DNA of 64,000 nucleotides from Bacillus sp. OxB-1. Its GTDB lineage: Bacteria > Bacillota > Bacilli > Bacillales_A > Planococcaceae. The notes beneath the pieces are model-generated. The model did not search any database. It was not told the DNA's origin and saw only the letters and a list, made by a program, of their open reading frames with translations. The position numbers were made by a program, and so were the translations under genes. Shown here one piece after another: positions 42,501 to 51,270 of this stretch. How positions within the stretch are numbered: position 1 is the first letter of the stretch; every line of letters begins with the position of its first letter. The DNA lies in the NCBI RefSeq assembly GCF_000829195.1, contig NZ_AP013294.1, forward strand, positions 372,001-436,000, given 5' to 3'.

Positions 42501-43958
42501 TTAAAACGGGTATTCCCTTGTCACATCTTGTGTCGAAATCCACTGGTAGGTTGTGAATTCATCCAATGACCATCTGCCGCCAAAGCGTCCGATACCGGAT
42601 TCCTTTTCTCCGCCGAATGCAATCAGCGGTTCATCGTTGACGCTTTGGTCGTTCACATGCACCATTCCGGTTTCCAGCTTAAGTGCCACTTGGACGCCTT
42701 TTTCTATAGAACCTGCATGGACCGCACCACTTAGCCCATATTGCGTATCATTGGCAATCCGGATTGCATCTTCTTCTGTCGCAAATGGGATGACCGTGAC
42801 TACCGGACCGAACATTTCATGCTGGGCCGTGGCGACATCATTCGTATCGGATGTCAGGATAGTCGGGTGCATGACGCTGCCTTCCACTTTCCCTTCCAGT
42901 ACGACTTCGGCACCTTGCTGTTTCGCCTTTTCAATTTCTCCGAGAATCCGTTCCACTGCTCCCGGGTTGATCAAAGGGCCGATCATATTTTCTTTATTAA
43001 ACGGGTCCCCAACCGGGATTTTCTTAGCGGCTTCGATGAATTTCTCTAAGAAAGCGTCCCGGACAGTCTCTTGGACGATGATCCGATTGATGGCCATGCA
43101 TATTTGTCCATTATGCATGAACTTGCCGAAAATTGCGGAGTGGACCGCTTTGTCCAGGTCTGCATCTTCCAAGACAATCAAAGCATTGTTGCCCCCAAGC
43201 TCCAAAGCCACTTTCTTGACGTTTTTCCCGCAGAGCGCGCCAATATGCTTTCCGACAGGGGTGGAACCGGTGAAGGAGATCATCCGTGGTATCGGATGGT
43301 CGACAAAACCATCCCCCACTTCTTCAATCGAAGGGATGACTACATTGAACAAACCTTCCGGCAAGCCGGCTTCTTCAAATATTTTCGCGAGAAGGATACC
43401 GCCCGTCATCGCCGTTTGCTCGTCCGGCTTCAGTACAACCCCATTCCCGACAGCCAACGCAGGGGCTACCGACCGCATCGAGAGATACATCGGAAAGTTG
43501 AATGGACTGATGACTCCCAATACGCCTAACGGTTTGCGGAACAGCCGGTTTTCCTTTCCGGGTACAAGGGATGGGACCATTTCACCGCCCATCCGCATCG
43601 GGAAACCCGCAGCCTCCCGTGTGATGGCGATGCAGAAATCCACTTCCACATTCGCTTTGATGAATGAAGATCCCCCTTCCGTCATCAACCACTCCACCAA
43701 CTCTTCCCGACGCTCCTTCATAATGCGAACGGCATTCTCCATAATTTCAGATTTCTGGAACGCATTGACCTGTTCCCATTCCTTCTGAACTTTCGCCGCC
43801 GACTCATAGGCCTCGTCAATATCTTCTTGACTCGCCATATAAATTTCCTGAATGACTTCCTGCGTATACGGGTTCCTGTTTTGATATACCGACTTCCCCG
43901 TCCCCTCACGCCATTGCCCTGCTATATATTGTTGTTCCAACCCAATATACTTCTCCAC
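42501..43958 (-). CDS. Aldehyde dehydrogenase (vanillin/benzaldehyde-type)
   Basis: A 485-residue NAD(P)-dependent enzyme: catalytic Glu in ALELGGNNALIV, catalytic Cys in HNGQICMAINR (about residue 285), cofactor motif SFTGSTPVGKHIG. It shares long stretches with the enzyme at 32467-33960 (GQICMxINRIIV, HVNDQxVNDxPxIxFGG), so the two are paralogs. It is close to B. subtilis YfmT, described as acting on aromatic aldehydes. It is transcribed alone from ATG 43958 behind AGGAGGGG. GC content matches the chromosome, so this is probably the resident copy. Confidence 0.92.
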   Translation of the reverse strand: MEKYIGLEQQYIAGQWREGTGKSVYQNRNPYTQEVIQEIYMASQEDIDEAYESAAKVQKEWEQVNAFQKSEIMENAVRIMKERREELVEWLMTEGGSSFIKANVEVDFCIAITREAAGFPMRMGGEMVPSLVPGKENRLFRKPLGVLGVISPFNFPMYLSMRSVAPALAVGNGVVLKPDEQTAMTGGILLAKIFEEAGLPEGLFNVVIPSIEEVGDGFVDHPIPRMISFTGSTPVGKHIGALCGKNVKKVALELGGNNALIVLEDADLDKAVHSAIFGKFMHNGQICMAINRIIVQETVRDAFLEKFIEAAKKIPVGDPFNKENMIGPLINPGAVERILGEIEKAKQQGAEVVLEGKVEGSVMHPTILTSDTNDVATAQHEMFGPVVTVIPFATEEDAIRIANDTQYGLSGAVHAGSIEKGVQVALKLETGMVHVNDQSVNDEPLIAFGGEKESGIGRFGGRWSLDEFTTYQWISTQDVTREYPF

Positions 43959-44078
43959 GTTACCCCTCCTAAAAGACTCTTCCCCCTACTTTTCCTCTAA
44001 ACGGTAGGAATTAAACGCAAATACTGAGAATAAGCTCTAAACGAGGGGCAGAGCATCCCTTCTGGCCAGTCATGTTTA

Positions 44079-44831
44079 TCAATCAATCCGCATCGCCAGC
44101 AGCTCGAATAGTTCACTGTTGTCATCCAATTTCATCTGATACACCGCACACCGGAGTTTCCTTGCAATCTCAATCGAAGCGGAACGATGAACATCGCTGA
44201 TTGCCAAGCCGAGGTAAATGCTTTTCGGCCATATCCCCAATTTCCCATTGGAGATTGTCCGTCCCTCACCGATATTGCGGTGGAAGTTATATAAAATCCG
44301 ATATTCATCCTCATAAGACCAGGTTTCATGCTTCATGAAATTCGTTAAGAACAGAAGAAGGAAAATCACTTCCGTATTATTGGAGATCCTGCGCCTTTTT
44401 CCTTGCTCGACCTCCTGGATTTCCTGAACCGCCGATGGAAATAAAAAAGTGGGTCTCTGCCGCTTCTCCTCATAGAAGACTTTAAAAATATTACGTGGAT
44501 CGATCACTTCGTATTCCACACAATACCCTTTATGATTATTTGCATAATGAGCCCACATCGGCATATTCCGACTGAAATTCGTGCTGAAACAACCGATCCC
44601 ATAATGGCTCTGCCGCTCTTTGATGAATTGGTATAAGGCATCCGTATGCAGGCCCTTGGGAGCCAAATGGGCCTCTTCATAGAGCAAGGCTTTAAATTCA
44701 TAGGGATCATTTAAATTCGAATACGAAGACATCCAAAATTCATTTTCCTCCAGCAGAGCAAGACGATTTTCGTTTACCTGTTCATAATTAGCAAACCACT
44801 CGTCCAACAGTGGATAAAATTTACAAAGCAA
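44079..44831 (-). CDS. DUF2971 protein
   Basis: A 250-residue protein with the DUF2971 pattern: FWMSSYSNLNDPYEFKAL near the start, then GIGCFSTNFSRNMPMWAHYANNHKGYCVEYEV and EDEYRILYN. Proteins of this family turn up in phage-defence and stress contexts, but no activity is established. The start is uncertain: TTG 44831 lacks a clean ribosome-binding site, although the frame is closed 24 bases upstream and the family's conserved beginning (LCKFYPL) is already here. It stands alone. Confidence 0.75.
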   Translation of the reverse strand: MLCKFYPLLDEWFANYEQVNENRLALLEENEFWMSSYSNLNDPYEFKALLYEEAHLAPKGLHTDALYQFIKERQSHYGIGCFSTNFSRNMPMWAHYANNHKGYCVEYEVIDPRNIFKVFYEEKRQRPTFLFPSAVQEIQEVEQGKRRRISNNTEVIFLLLFLTNFMKHETWSYEDEYRILYNFHRNIGEGRTISNGKLGIWPKSIYLGLAISDVHRSASIEIARKLRCAVYQMKLDDNSELFELLAMRID

Positions 44832-45002
44832 GGGCCCCTGTCGTATCTCCGCGTTTCAAAAACGCCAGCAATTGCTCTTTCACAATCTTCGCCCCACTTT
44901 ACACGCGTTTTCGTAGTACATAGTAATATACTCGTAATTCCTGCTTGCCAAACAAACATTGTAAAAAAGTCGCTAAAGAGAGGACTGTTACATGGAAACT
45001 AA

Positions 45003-45037
45003 AAGACAGGCCCATTCAATTGGACCTGCCTGTCGAT
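45003..45037 (-). terminator. Terminator of the YjcZ-type gene
   Basis: GACAGG and CCTGTC stems with TTTT on the minus strand, 14 bases after the stop. Confidence 0.8.
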
Positions 45038-45050
45038 GGTGCGTCATCTC

Positions 45051-45170
45051 TTAATAACCGCCACCTACCCATGAAGCACCGACAATGATCAGAAGGATGA
45101 AAAGGACCACGATTAGATAAAATCCTGCTCCCTGGCCATAACCGCCATATCCGCCTGTACCTGCACCCAT
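45051..45170 (-). CDS. YjcZ-family sporulation peptide
   Basis: A 39-residue peptide, [19 protein letters not shown] followed by the hydrophobic helix [20 protein letters not shown]. The Gly/Tyr-rich head plus single membrane helix is the YjcZ/YhcT-like family found in many copies in spore formers and expressed late in sporulation. ATG 45170 follows GGAGGTG. It supports the view that the host makes endospores. Confidence 0.9.
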   Translation of the reverse strand: MGAGTGGYGGYGQGAGFYLIVVLFILLIIVGASWVGGGY

Positions 45171-45332
45171 AGTTGACACCTCCATTTATAAGAGTGTAGT
45201 ACAGTATATGACATACCGTTGAATGGACTTAGGTAATCGATGCGCTTTGCGATAGACTGGGGTACCAGGCTATAGAATCTGTTCGCGGGCTGGACGAATT
45301 TTGGCTGTACCCGGCATCCCGGGTTCAATGAC

Positions 45333-45380
45333 ACAAGCCCCTCTTCCATCTGCCGATTAGGAGGAGGGGCTTGTTATTTT
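45333..45380 (+). terminator. Orphan terminator-like hairpin
   Basis: ACAAGCCCCTC pairs with GAGGGGCTTGT and is followed by TATTTT on the plus strand. It lies between the YjcZ gene and the hydantoinase remnant. Bases 45171-45332 hold nothing else I can name. Confidence 0.65.
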
Positions 45381-45464
45381 GAAATCTGGTGAACCACGAT
45401 TACACCGACTAGCTGGCTCCAGTCGGAGATCTTATTGGAATTCACTGCCATGAACTCACTGTTT

Positions 45465-46290
45465 TTAGGAATTTCGGGAAGCCCGGACACGCTTTGTTTC
45501 AGCAACATCGATCGTACGGGTTTTCGGATCGATGACAACGCCATAGTCATGCAGCGAGGATTCCATGCTGACAAATTCATTCAACACGTCATCCAGCACT
45601 TTGGCCGGATCTCGTTCCAAAGGATCTCCCCAGCCACCGCCGCCAGCCCGGTAGAATTGGATGATTCCCTCTGCCGGCATCTTCACTTCAAACGCGGTTT
45701 CTTCTATTATCTGCGCTTCGGCTGTTCCGTAATTGACGATCACTTTATTCGACGGCGCGTTCTTGCCCTCGCAATATCCTTTTGTCGTATTCCGGACACC
45801 CGCCATCATGACACTGGTGGAACTCTCTTTGAGATGCTGAATTTGCACATCCAAGCCAGGCGTACCTCTCCACTTTCCGACCCCTGTAAAGTCGCTCATG
45901 TATTCATGTTTCAAGACACGGCTTGGATATTGTACTTCATTCATTTCAATCGACGGAAGGATAACACCCGTCATGACAGGTGGATAAAGGCCCCAACCGT
46001 CTGTCTCATAGGCCGCGCCCGCACCGCCTGTATAGTCGTAGAAATTCAGATTGACCCACGGTTTGCCATCATCGTATTTTCCATGGGAATAGGCCAGCGG
46101 CAGCTTGTGGGCATTGACTCCCACCCTCGTTGGGGCACATTGGGAGATCGCTTCCAGTACAGCTTCCGCAATTTCCGCCCCGACACATGCTGTGGCATGG
46201 CCGCATGGCGCTGGCAGACGAGGATTCACTACTGTCCCTTCCGGTGCCGTCACCGTAACAGGGTTCATATAGCCTTCATTGATTGGAATG
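45465..46290 (-). pseudogene. N-methylhydantoinase B / oxoprolinase-like subunit, C-terminal fragment
   Basis: About 275 residues from FPDIPINEGYMNP to the normal C-terminus match the second half of HyuB-type ATP-dependent (methyl)hydantoinase or acetone-carboxylase-like beta subunits (PEGTVVNPRLPAPCGHATACVG, GGAGAAYETDGWG, FYRAGGGGWGDPLERDPAKVLDD). The N-terminal half is gone. At 46291 the sequence switches abruptly to a TnpB transposase fragment. The A subunit is also absent. The enzyme would open cyclic amides such as N-methylhydantoin. An intact creatininase/racemase operon lies 10 kb away. Confidence 0.85.
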
Positions 46291-46745
46291 TCTGGGAAAT
46301 GGTGCAGGACTTGATGATGTGGTGCGTTGGGATGTCACGATGTTGTTTCAGTTTCGGCAGTTTGATGGAGCCGTCCAGAAGCTTGATGTTCCCGCTGACC
46401 AGATTAGTCGTGCCTGGATCTGCGGCTTTTAAATTCCGGGTAGCCGGATTTGCCGGAAAAGAAACGGGAGAACGCCGATTGCAGGTTCAACTGGGCATTC
46501 GCAAGTGCCAGACTGTCCACTTCTTTGAGCCACTCGAACTCCTCCTTGTACTTCGCAGGCGTCGGGAACTTCTGTTTCTTTAGCGATTCCTTGTCCTCTT
46601 TGAATCGCTCATAGGTTTCCTTCCGTTCGGCAAGCATTTTATTATAGACAAAACGGACGCATCCGAATGTCTTGGTTAGAAATACTTCCTACTCCTTTGT
46701 CGGATACAACCGGAATTTGTATGCTTTGTGTGCTTTGTGTGCCAT
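46291..46745 (-). pseudogene. TnpB (IS200/IS605 OrfB) remnant with stop and frameshift
   Basis: From ATG 46745 the translation is MAHKAHKAYKFRLYPTKE, then an in-frame TAG, then EVFLTKTFGCVRFVYNKML and AFSRFFSGKSGYPEFKSR. After a further frame break it continues TNLVSGNIKLLDGSIKLPKL and ends at KSCTISQ. These are conserved N-terminal TnpB segments, so at least a stop, a small deletion and a 3' truncation have inactivated it. Its broken end abuts the truncated hydantoinase gene. Confidence 0.87.
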
Positions 46746-46832
46746 TTCATATCACCTCGCTCCTCCACCACAATAGGAATATACGTTCCCTTCATAGCGG
46801 AAAAAGAGGTTTTGGGTACTGTTAAATAGAAT

Positions 46833-46876
46833 AAAAAACTGCCTCTCCCTATCAGACAAAGGAAATGGCAGTTTTT
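46833..46876 (-). terminator. Terminator downstream of the ATPase remnant
   Basis: AAAAACTGCC pairs with GGCAGTTTTT around a loop containing TCTCCCT. A and T runs lie on both sides. Confidence 0.85.
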
Positions 46877-46898
46877 GATTCAGAAATGGTGTGCGTTG

Positions 46899-47287
46899 TT
46901 ATTCATTGAATAAGTGATGCAGCAACCGATCTTTATCATCAAAAAATTGTTTCATCATTTGATAATGGTTTGTTTCTTCAAGCGATGTCTCCTTTGCCCC
47001 ATCCTCTGTAAATTCAATGATTCGGGCATGCGGATAGGCCATGATAACCGGAGAATGAGTCGCGATAATAAATTGCGACTGTTGTCCGACCAATTCATGA
47101 ATTCGGGATAGCATGGACAATTGGCGCAACGGAGATAACGCAGCTTCAGGCTCATCCATAAGATAAATCCCTTTTCCTTGCAGCCGGTTCATGAAGGTGG
47201 CCCAAAACGATTCGCCATGTGACTGTTTATGGAGGGAGATCCTTCCGTATGAATCAATAATACGGGGAGCTATCCGAAAGTCTTTCC
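46899..47287 (-). pseudogene. AAA-family ATPase, C-terminal remnant
   Basis: About 129 residues remain: RIAPRIIDSYGRISLHKQSH, then ESFWATFMNRLQGKGIYLMD, the Walker B DEPEAALSPLRQL and the ATHSPVIMAYP switch segment. The Walker A part is missing. The fragment begins at an 11-base triple repeat (47289-47321), which probably marks the deletion end. Predicted ATPases of this kind are often standalone or part of defence islands. Confidence 0.8.
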
Positions 47288-47288
47288 C

Positions 47289-47321
47289 ATTAACTTGTAA
47301 TTAACTTGTAATTAACTTGTA
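47289..47321. repeat. 11-bp tandem repeat, three perfect copies (ATTAACTTGTA)
   Basis: Three exact copies cover the 3' end of the DUF6366-like gene, encode its last residues and its stop codon, and adjoin the broken end of the ATPase remnant. Confidence 0.92.
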
Positions 47322-47513
47322 AATAATAAACCCCAAAATTAACACTAAAATTAATATACCTGTACCTTTCCAACCCATACCACCTGTTAAATCAGTTAAA
47401 TTTCCACTACTCCCTCTGTTTAAGGCATCATGCAAGGAACCCATGGGGTTTTTTTTTAATTCTTCTTGTCTTAGCCGTTCTCTTTTTTCCTGGGGTTTTT
47501 CTTTTGAATCCAT
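47301..47513 (-). CDS. DUF6366-like small membrane protein
   Basis: A 70-residue protein: a charged head (MDSKEKPQEKRERLRQEELK), a glycine-rich middle (NRGSSGNLTDLTGGMGWKG) and one membrane helix (TGILILVLILGFIIYKL). This matches the DUF6366 family common in Bacillales. ATG 47513 follows GGGAGG at seven bases. Its last codons are formed by an 11-base triplicate repeat, so its C-terminus has been altered recently. Confidence 0.8.
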   Translation of the reverse strand: MDSKEKPQEKRERLRQEELKKNPMGSLHDALNRGSSGNLTDLTGGMGWKGTGILILVLILGFIIYKLITS

Positions 47514-47754
47514 ATAATAACCTCCCAATCAAACTATTTATCTTGAAACTATTCTACCCCTTTTTAAATAATAAAGTCTATAAACCGCGTGAAGTTAGCT
47601 CAGGACCTGAAACAAATTTGATAAACAGACTTTATTAAGTTACTCAAAAAACTTATTCCACAACTGTTTTTATTTAAATGAACATTCGGAATTAACTTTA
47701 CATTTATTAAATATATGTTACCATTATAATATAAAAATGGAAAGGGTGGTTTAG

Positions 47755-48396
47755 ATAAACATTTTAAGGAAAATATTAACGCCCATTTTAACAGTATTTT
47801 TTGTTGGTTTGTTGGCAACAAGTACAAGCTATGCAAGTGGGGATTTGTCCGGTTACGGAATAAATAATCAAGTTAAAATTAGTGTAACAAATGATCAAAC
47901 TGGGGAAACTACCTTACTAAATCCAATAGAGACAAAGGATTTAATAGAAGTTAATTCTATTAAATCTGATAAGGAGTCAATAGAAGTAGGTTATGATGTT
48001 TTTATTCCGCTAGAAAAACTATACTCTTCTGATATTATTCCTTTTATAGATGCGGGAGGTTCAAAAAATCAAGGCGGTGTAACAGCTAGATTAAATGCCA
48101 ACTATGACGTACGGGGTAATGACATTAGAGTGAATAGAGTGTGGGGTAGTTGGAGCCCAAATTCTAGTATTTATTATTTATCAAATAGAAATGTGTATGC
48201 ACATGCTGGATCATTCATGGGTAATAACCTGTCTAGAAGCCCTGATTCAAACACTTTTTCTTACATTACTGGATGGGATTGGAACCCAAGGCTTTCGGGA
48301 GACGGTGCTGCAAGAGCCTGGAGTGATGCTAAAGTTCACGTGTCTGGGATGGAAGGATCAACATATACAATTGAAGTGGACTTCTCATTTGAATAA
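47755..48396 (+). CDS. Secreted protein of unknown function, apparent ATA start
   Basis: From ATA 47755 the frame gives 213 residues with a complete signal peptide (NILRKILTPILTVFFVGLLA, cleavage after TSYA). The mature part is beta-rich, Asn/Ser-rich and contains TGWDWNPRLSGDGAARAWSD. No ATG, GTG or TTG precedes the signal peptide in frame. GGAAAGGGTGG is correctly placed for the ATA. A later TTG would remove the charged N-region. So either ATA is used at low efficiency or an ATG has mutated and the gene is dying. It is strongly AT-rich, unlike its neighbours, suggesting transfer. I do not recognise the family. Confidence 0.68.
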   Translation: MNILRKILTPILTVFFVGLLATSTSYASGDLSGYGINNQVKISVTNDQTGETTLLNPIETKDLIEVNSIKSDKESIEVGYDVFIPLEKLYSSDIIPFIDAGGSKNQGGVTARLNANYDVRGNDIRVNRVWGSWSPNSSIYYLSNRNVYAHAGSFMGNNLSRSPDSNTFSYITGWDWNPRLSGDGAARAWSDAKVHVSGMEGSTYTIEVDFSFE

Positions 48397-48410
48397 TTAA
48401 GTGTTTTTAG

Positions 48411-48447
48411 TAGCACCTGTCATTCCAATTAGACAGGTGCTTTTTTA
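48411..48447 (+). terminator. Terminator of the secreted-protein gene
   Basis: AGCACCTGTC pairs with GACAGGTGCT, followed by TTTTTT. Confidence 0.92.
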
Positions 48448-48483
48448 TTACGTACCATACCTCGAAAATCCAATATAGGATAG

Positions 48484-48516
48484 AAAAAAGGAACAGGTCT
48501 ATTTTTGACCTGTTCC
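48484..48516 (-). terminator. ahpF terminator
   Basis: GGAACAGGTC pairs with GACCTGTTCC and is followed by TTTTTT on the minus strand, 17 bases after the ahpF stop. Confidence 0.9.
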
Positions 48517-48532
48517 TCTGCATAGGAATGAT

Positions 48533-50062
48533 TTAGTTTCGAACGAGATAATCGAATGCGCTTAGTGATGCAGTCGCTCCGGATCCCATTGAAATAATGA
48601 TTTGTTTATATGCGCTATCGGAGCAGTCTCCCGCAGCAAATACGCCTGGGACGTTCGTGGCGCCACGCTTATCGACAACAATTTCACCGAATTTATTGCG
48701 TTCCACTGCGTCGCCGAGCCAATCCGTGTTAGGGACTAGACCGATTTGAACGAAGACACCAGCTAGCTCGATATGGTGTTCGTCACCTGAATCACGATCA
48801 ATATACGTAATTCCGTTTACGCTATCCGTACCGGTGATTTCCTTTGTTTGAGCGTTTTTCACGACAGTGACATTCGGCAAGCTGTACAGGCGATCTTGCA
48901 AAACAGAATCGGCTTTCAGTTCAGGTGCGAATTCAAGGACGGTAACATGGTTGGTGATTCCCGCAAGGTCGATTGCCGCCTCAATACCAGAGTTACCTCC
49001 ACCGATGACTGCAACATCCTTGCCTTCGAATAGCGGACCGTCACAATGCGGACAGTAGGCAACCCCTTTGTTTCTGAATTCCGCCTCGCCCGGTACACCG
49101 ATATTGCGCCAGCGCGCTCCTGTTGAAAGGATGACGGATTTACTCTTCAGAACAGCACCGTTTTCCAATTCGATTTCAATGAGATCTTTCTTCTCCAAAC
49201 GTTTCGCACGTACCAAATTCATCACGTCGATATTATAGTCTTTCACGTGCTCCTCAAGACTAGCCGCCAGTTTAGGACCTTCCGTGCGATTGACACTAAT
49301 GAAGTTCTCAATTGCAGCCGTATCCAAAATCTGACCGCCGAAACGCTCAGCGACAATTCCTGTACGAATCCCTTTACGAGCCGCGTAGATCGCAGCACTC
49401 GCACCAGCTGGTCCTCCGCCGACAACGAGTACGTCAAATGGATCTTTATCGGCAAACTCTGAAGCGTCCGGGCCGCTTCCGAGTTCAGCCAAGATTTCTT
49501 CGATTGTCTTCCGACCGTTTGTGAACGGCTCCCCATTCAAATATACAGTCGGGACAGCAAGAATATTTTTGCTTTCCACTTCTTCTTTATATGCTGCGCC
49601 GTCAATCATCGTGTGCGTAATGTTTGGGTTCAATACGCTCATGAGGTTAAGTGCCTGTACCACTTCCGGGCAGTTTTGACAGCTCAAGCTAATATAGGAT
49701 TCAAAATGAAGCTTATCCTCGATCTTCTTCACTTGCTCAATGACTTTCTTATCCACTTTTGGCGCCCTGCCGCTCACTTGCAATAGAGCAAGGACGAGTG
49801 AAGTGAATTCATGTCCAAGCGGAATACCAGCGAAAACGACTCCAGTATCCTCACCGATGCGATTGACACTAAAGCTCGGAGTTCTTTCCAACTCTGTACG
49901 CTCCACTTCAATGCGTGATGACATGGTGGCCAGTTCATTCACAAGTTCCAGCATTTCACGCGAAACCTTATCATCTCCCGCGCTAACTTTGAGCAGCACA
50001 TCGCCCTCCATCATTTTAAGATATTGGTCTAATTGTGCTTTTATATCTGCATCTAGTATCAT
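48533..50062 (-). CDS. ahpF: Alkyl hydroperoxide reductase subunit F
   Basis: A 509-residue flavoprotein that passes electrons from NADH to AhpC. The N-terminal double-thioredoxin domain has the [11 protein letters not shown] redox pair. The thioredoxin-reductase part has [17 protein letters not shown] for [18 protein letters not shown] for NADH and the CPHCDGPLF disulfide. [11 protein letters not shown] is also present. It follows ahpC after a terminator and a 20-bp perfect hairpin, so part of its transcription may be separate or attenuated. Confidence 0.97.
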   Translation of the reverse strand: MILDADIKAQLDQYLKMMEGDVLLKVSAGDDKVSREMLELVNELATMSSRIEVERTELERTPSFSVNRIGEDTGVVFAGIPLGHEFTSLVLALLQVSGRAPKVDKKVIEQVKKIEDKLHFESYISLSCQNCPEVVQALNLMSVLNPNITHTMIDGAAYKEEVESKNILAVPTVYLNGEPFTNGRKTIEEILAELGSGPDASEFADKDPFDVLVVGGGPAGASAAIYAARKGIRTGIVAERFGGQILDTAAIENFISVNRTEGPKLAASLEEHVKDYNIDVMNLVRAKRLEKKDLIEIELENGAVLKSKSVILSTGARWRNIGVPGEAEFRNKGVAYCPHCDGPLFEGKDVAVIGGGNSGIEAAIDLAGITNHVTVLEFAPELKADSVLQDRLYSLPNVTVVKNAQTKEITGTDSVNGITYIDRDSGDEHHIELAGVFVQIGLVPNTDWLGDAVERNKFGEIVVDKRGATNVPGVFAAGDCSDSAYKQIIISMGSGATASLSAFDYLVRN

Positions 50063-50111
50063 GTAATCTACTCCTTAATTTGTACTTTACTTAAACATAA
50101 GTCGGCGTGAT

Positions 50112-50156
50112 TGCCTTAGATGTTGAATCGAGTTAGTCGATTCAACATCTAAGGCA
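50112..50156. other. Perfect 20-bp inverted repeat between ahpC and ahpF
   Basis: Arms 50112-50131 and 50137-50156 are exact complements around GTTAG. There is no T run. The flank GGCATCCACCGAATGCC forms a smaller dyad beside it. It may be an mRNA stability or processing structure, or a mobile palindrome. Confidence 0.75.
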
Positions 50157-50170
50157 TCCACCGAATGCCT

Positions 50171-50210
50171 AAAAAAAAGGGGCCCCTATCCCTAATGAAA
50201 AGGGGCCGCC
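50171..50210 (-). terminator. Terminator after ahpC
   Basis: On the minus strand GGCCCC / GGGGCC is followed by TTTTTTTT, 20 to 60 bases after the ahpC stop. Read-through would be needed for ahpF. Confidence 0.85.
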
Positions 50211-50233
50211 CCCGTTATTCCACTATCGTGATA

Positions 50234-50803
50234 TTAAATTTTACCTACTAGGTCAAGGCTCGGTTTAAGGGTTTCTTCGCCCTCTTTCCATTTCGCCGGG
50301 CAAACTTCACCTGGGTTGTTGCGTACATATTGTGCCGCTTTGATTTTGTCGACTAGGATGCTTGCGTCACGTCCGATTCCGCCCGCATTGATTTCAAGTG
50401 CTTGTACAACGCCATCCGGATCGATGATGAATGTGCCGCGATCTGCAAGACCAGCCTCTTCGTCAAGCACATCAAAGTTGCGTGTAATTGTTTGAGAAGG
50501 GTCACCGATCATAATGTATTCGAGCTTGCTGATTGTATCAGAGTGATCATGCCAAGCTTTATGTGTAAAGTGTGTGTCCGTAGAAACGGAATAAACTTCA
50601 ACGCCAAGCTCTTTTAGTGTTGCGTATTGGTCTTGAAGGTCGCCAAGTTCAGTTGGGCAAACAAATGTAAAGTCTGCTGGGTAGAAGCAAAAGATACTCC
50701 ATTGGCCTTTCAAGTCCTCATTAGTAACCTCGATGAACTCACCAGTACCTGCATTATAAGCCGACGCTTTGAATGGCAGGATTTCTTTTCCGATTAACGA
50801 CAT
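50234..50803 (-). CDS. ahpC: Alkyl hydroperoxide reductase subunit C (2-Cys peroxiredoxin)
   Basis: A 189-residue peroxiredoxin that reduces hydrogen peroxide and organic peroxides. The peroxidatic cysteine is in [15 protein letters not shown] and the resolving cysteine in [17 protein letters not shown] 50803 follows TAGGAGGAA. PerR-like boxes and a TTGACA lie upstream. Recycling partner AhpF is the next gene. Confidence 0.97.
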   Translation of the reverse strand: MSLIGKEILPFKASAYNAGTGEFIEVTNEDLKGQWSIFCFYPADFTFVCPTELGDLQDQYATLKELGVEVYSVSTDTHFTHKAWHDHSDTISKLEYIMIGDPSQTITRNFDVLDEEAGLADRGTFIIDPDGVVQALEINAGGIGRDASILVDKIKAAQYVRNNPGEVCPAKWKEGEETLKPSLDLVGKI

Positions 50804-50898
50804 AAAAAAATTCCTCCTAGTGTGTTATTTATAGTTAGTCTAGGTCATTTCATAAAAACCTAAACCGCAGCAATCATTATCTAAGGATCACTGCTTAA

Positions 50899-50953
50899 CT
50901 ATAATAATTCTAATTACATACTAATTATTATATACCCAGTCATTTTTGTCAAC
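50899..50953 (-). promoter_or_regulatory. ahpC promoter with PerR-like boxes
   Basis: On the minus strand TTGACA (50948-50953) is followed by TATATAATAAT. TTAGAATTATTATAG (50899-50913) fits the 15-base PerR consensus TTATAATNATTATAA at most positions. A second AT-rich half-match lies at 50920-50935. Boxes downstream of the -10 would allow repression relieved by peroxide. The spacing to the best TATAAT is short (14), so the -10 may be one of the overlapping hexamers. Confidence 0.65.
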
Positions 50954-50991
50954 AAATACACTCATAATTGTCGTTTTTTCTCTCTTCATGT

Positions 50992-51012
50992 ATAAACATT
51001 GACAATGTTTAT
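50992..51012. promoter_or_regulatory. Perfect 9-bp-arm palindrome in the ahpC-pduL gap
   Basis: ATAAACATT and AATGTTTAT are separated by GAC. It lies about 190 bases upstream of ahpC and about 260 bases from the end of pduL. No gene starts next to it. Bases 51013-51187 show nothing else I can name. Confidence 0.45.
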
Positions 51013-51187
51013 AATGAAGATCTGTATATTATTGATGGATAATAAATTCAAATGTCAGCGTGAATTCTCAACTATGATATAGGATTCTCGATTAAGAATG
51101 ATGGGATGCTCTCAAAGCCGGGAGGGATAGCATGGTATGGGAGATTCTCAAAACGCGGCAGAATATTTATAATGAAAGGCATGTAAA

Positions 51188-51237
51188 GGGGGCCAACATG
51201 GAAAGTTAGTAATCACCGCCTTTCCATGTTGGCCCCC
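51188..51237 (-). terminator. Terminator of the eutB-eutC-pduL operon
   Basis: Perfect 18-base arms starting GGGGGCCAACATGG close a 14-base loop, 34 bases after the pduL stop. The T run is short. Confidence 0.85.
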
Positions 51238-51270
51238 GGGTTTCGAATTTTTTGATTCAAGGAATCCCCA

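Noticed and set aside
44774..44959. Upstream frame that could extend the DUF2971 protein
   Set aside because: Its translation shows no DUF2971 similarity and the family's conserved start already lies in the called frame.
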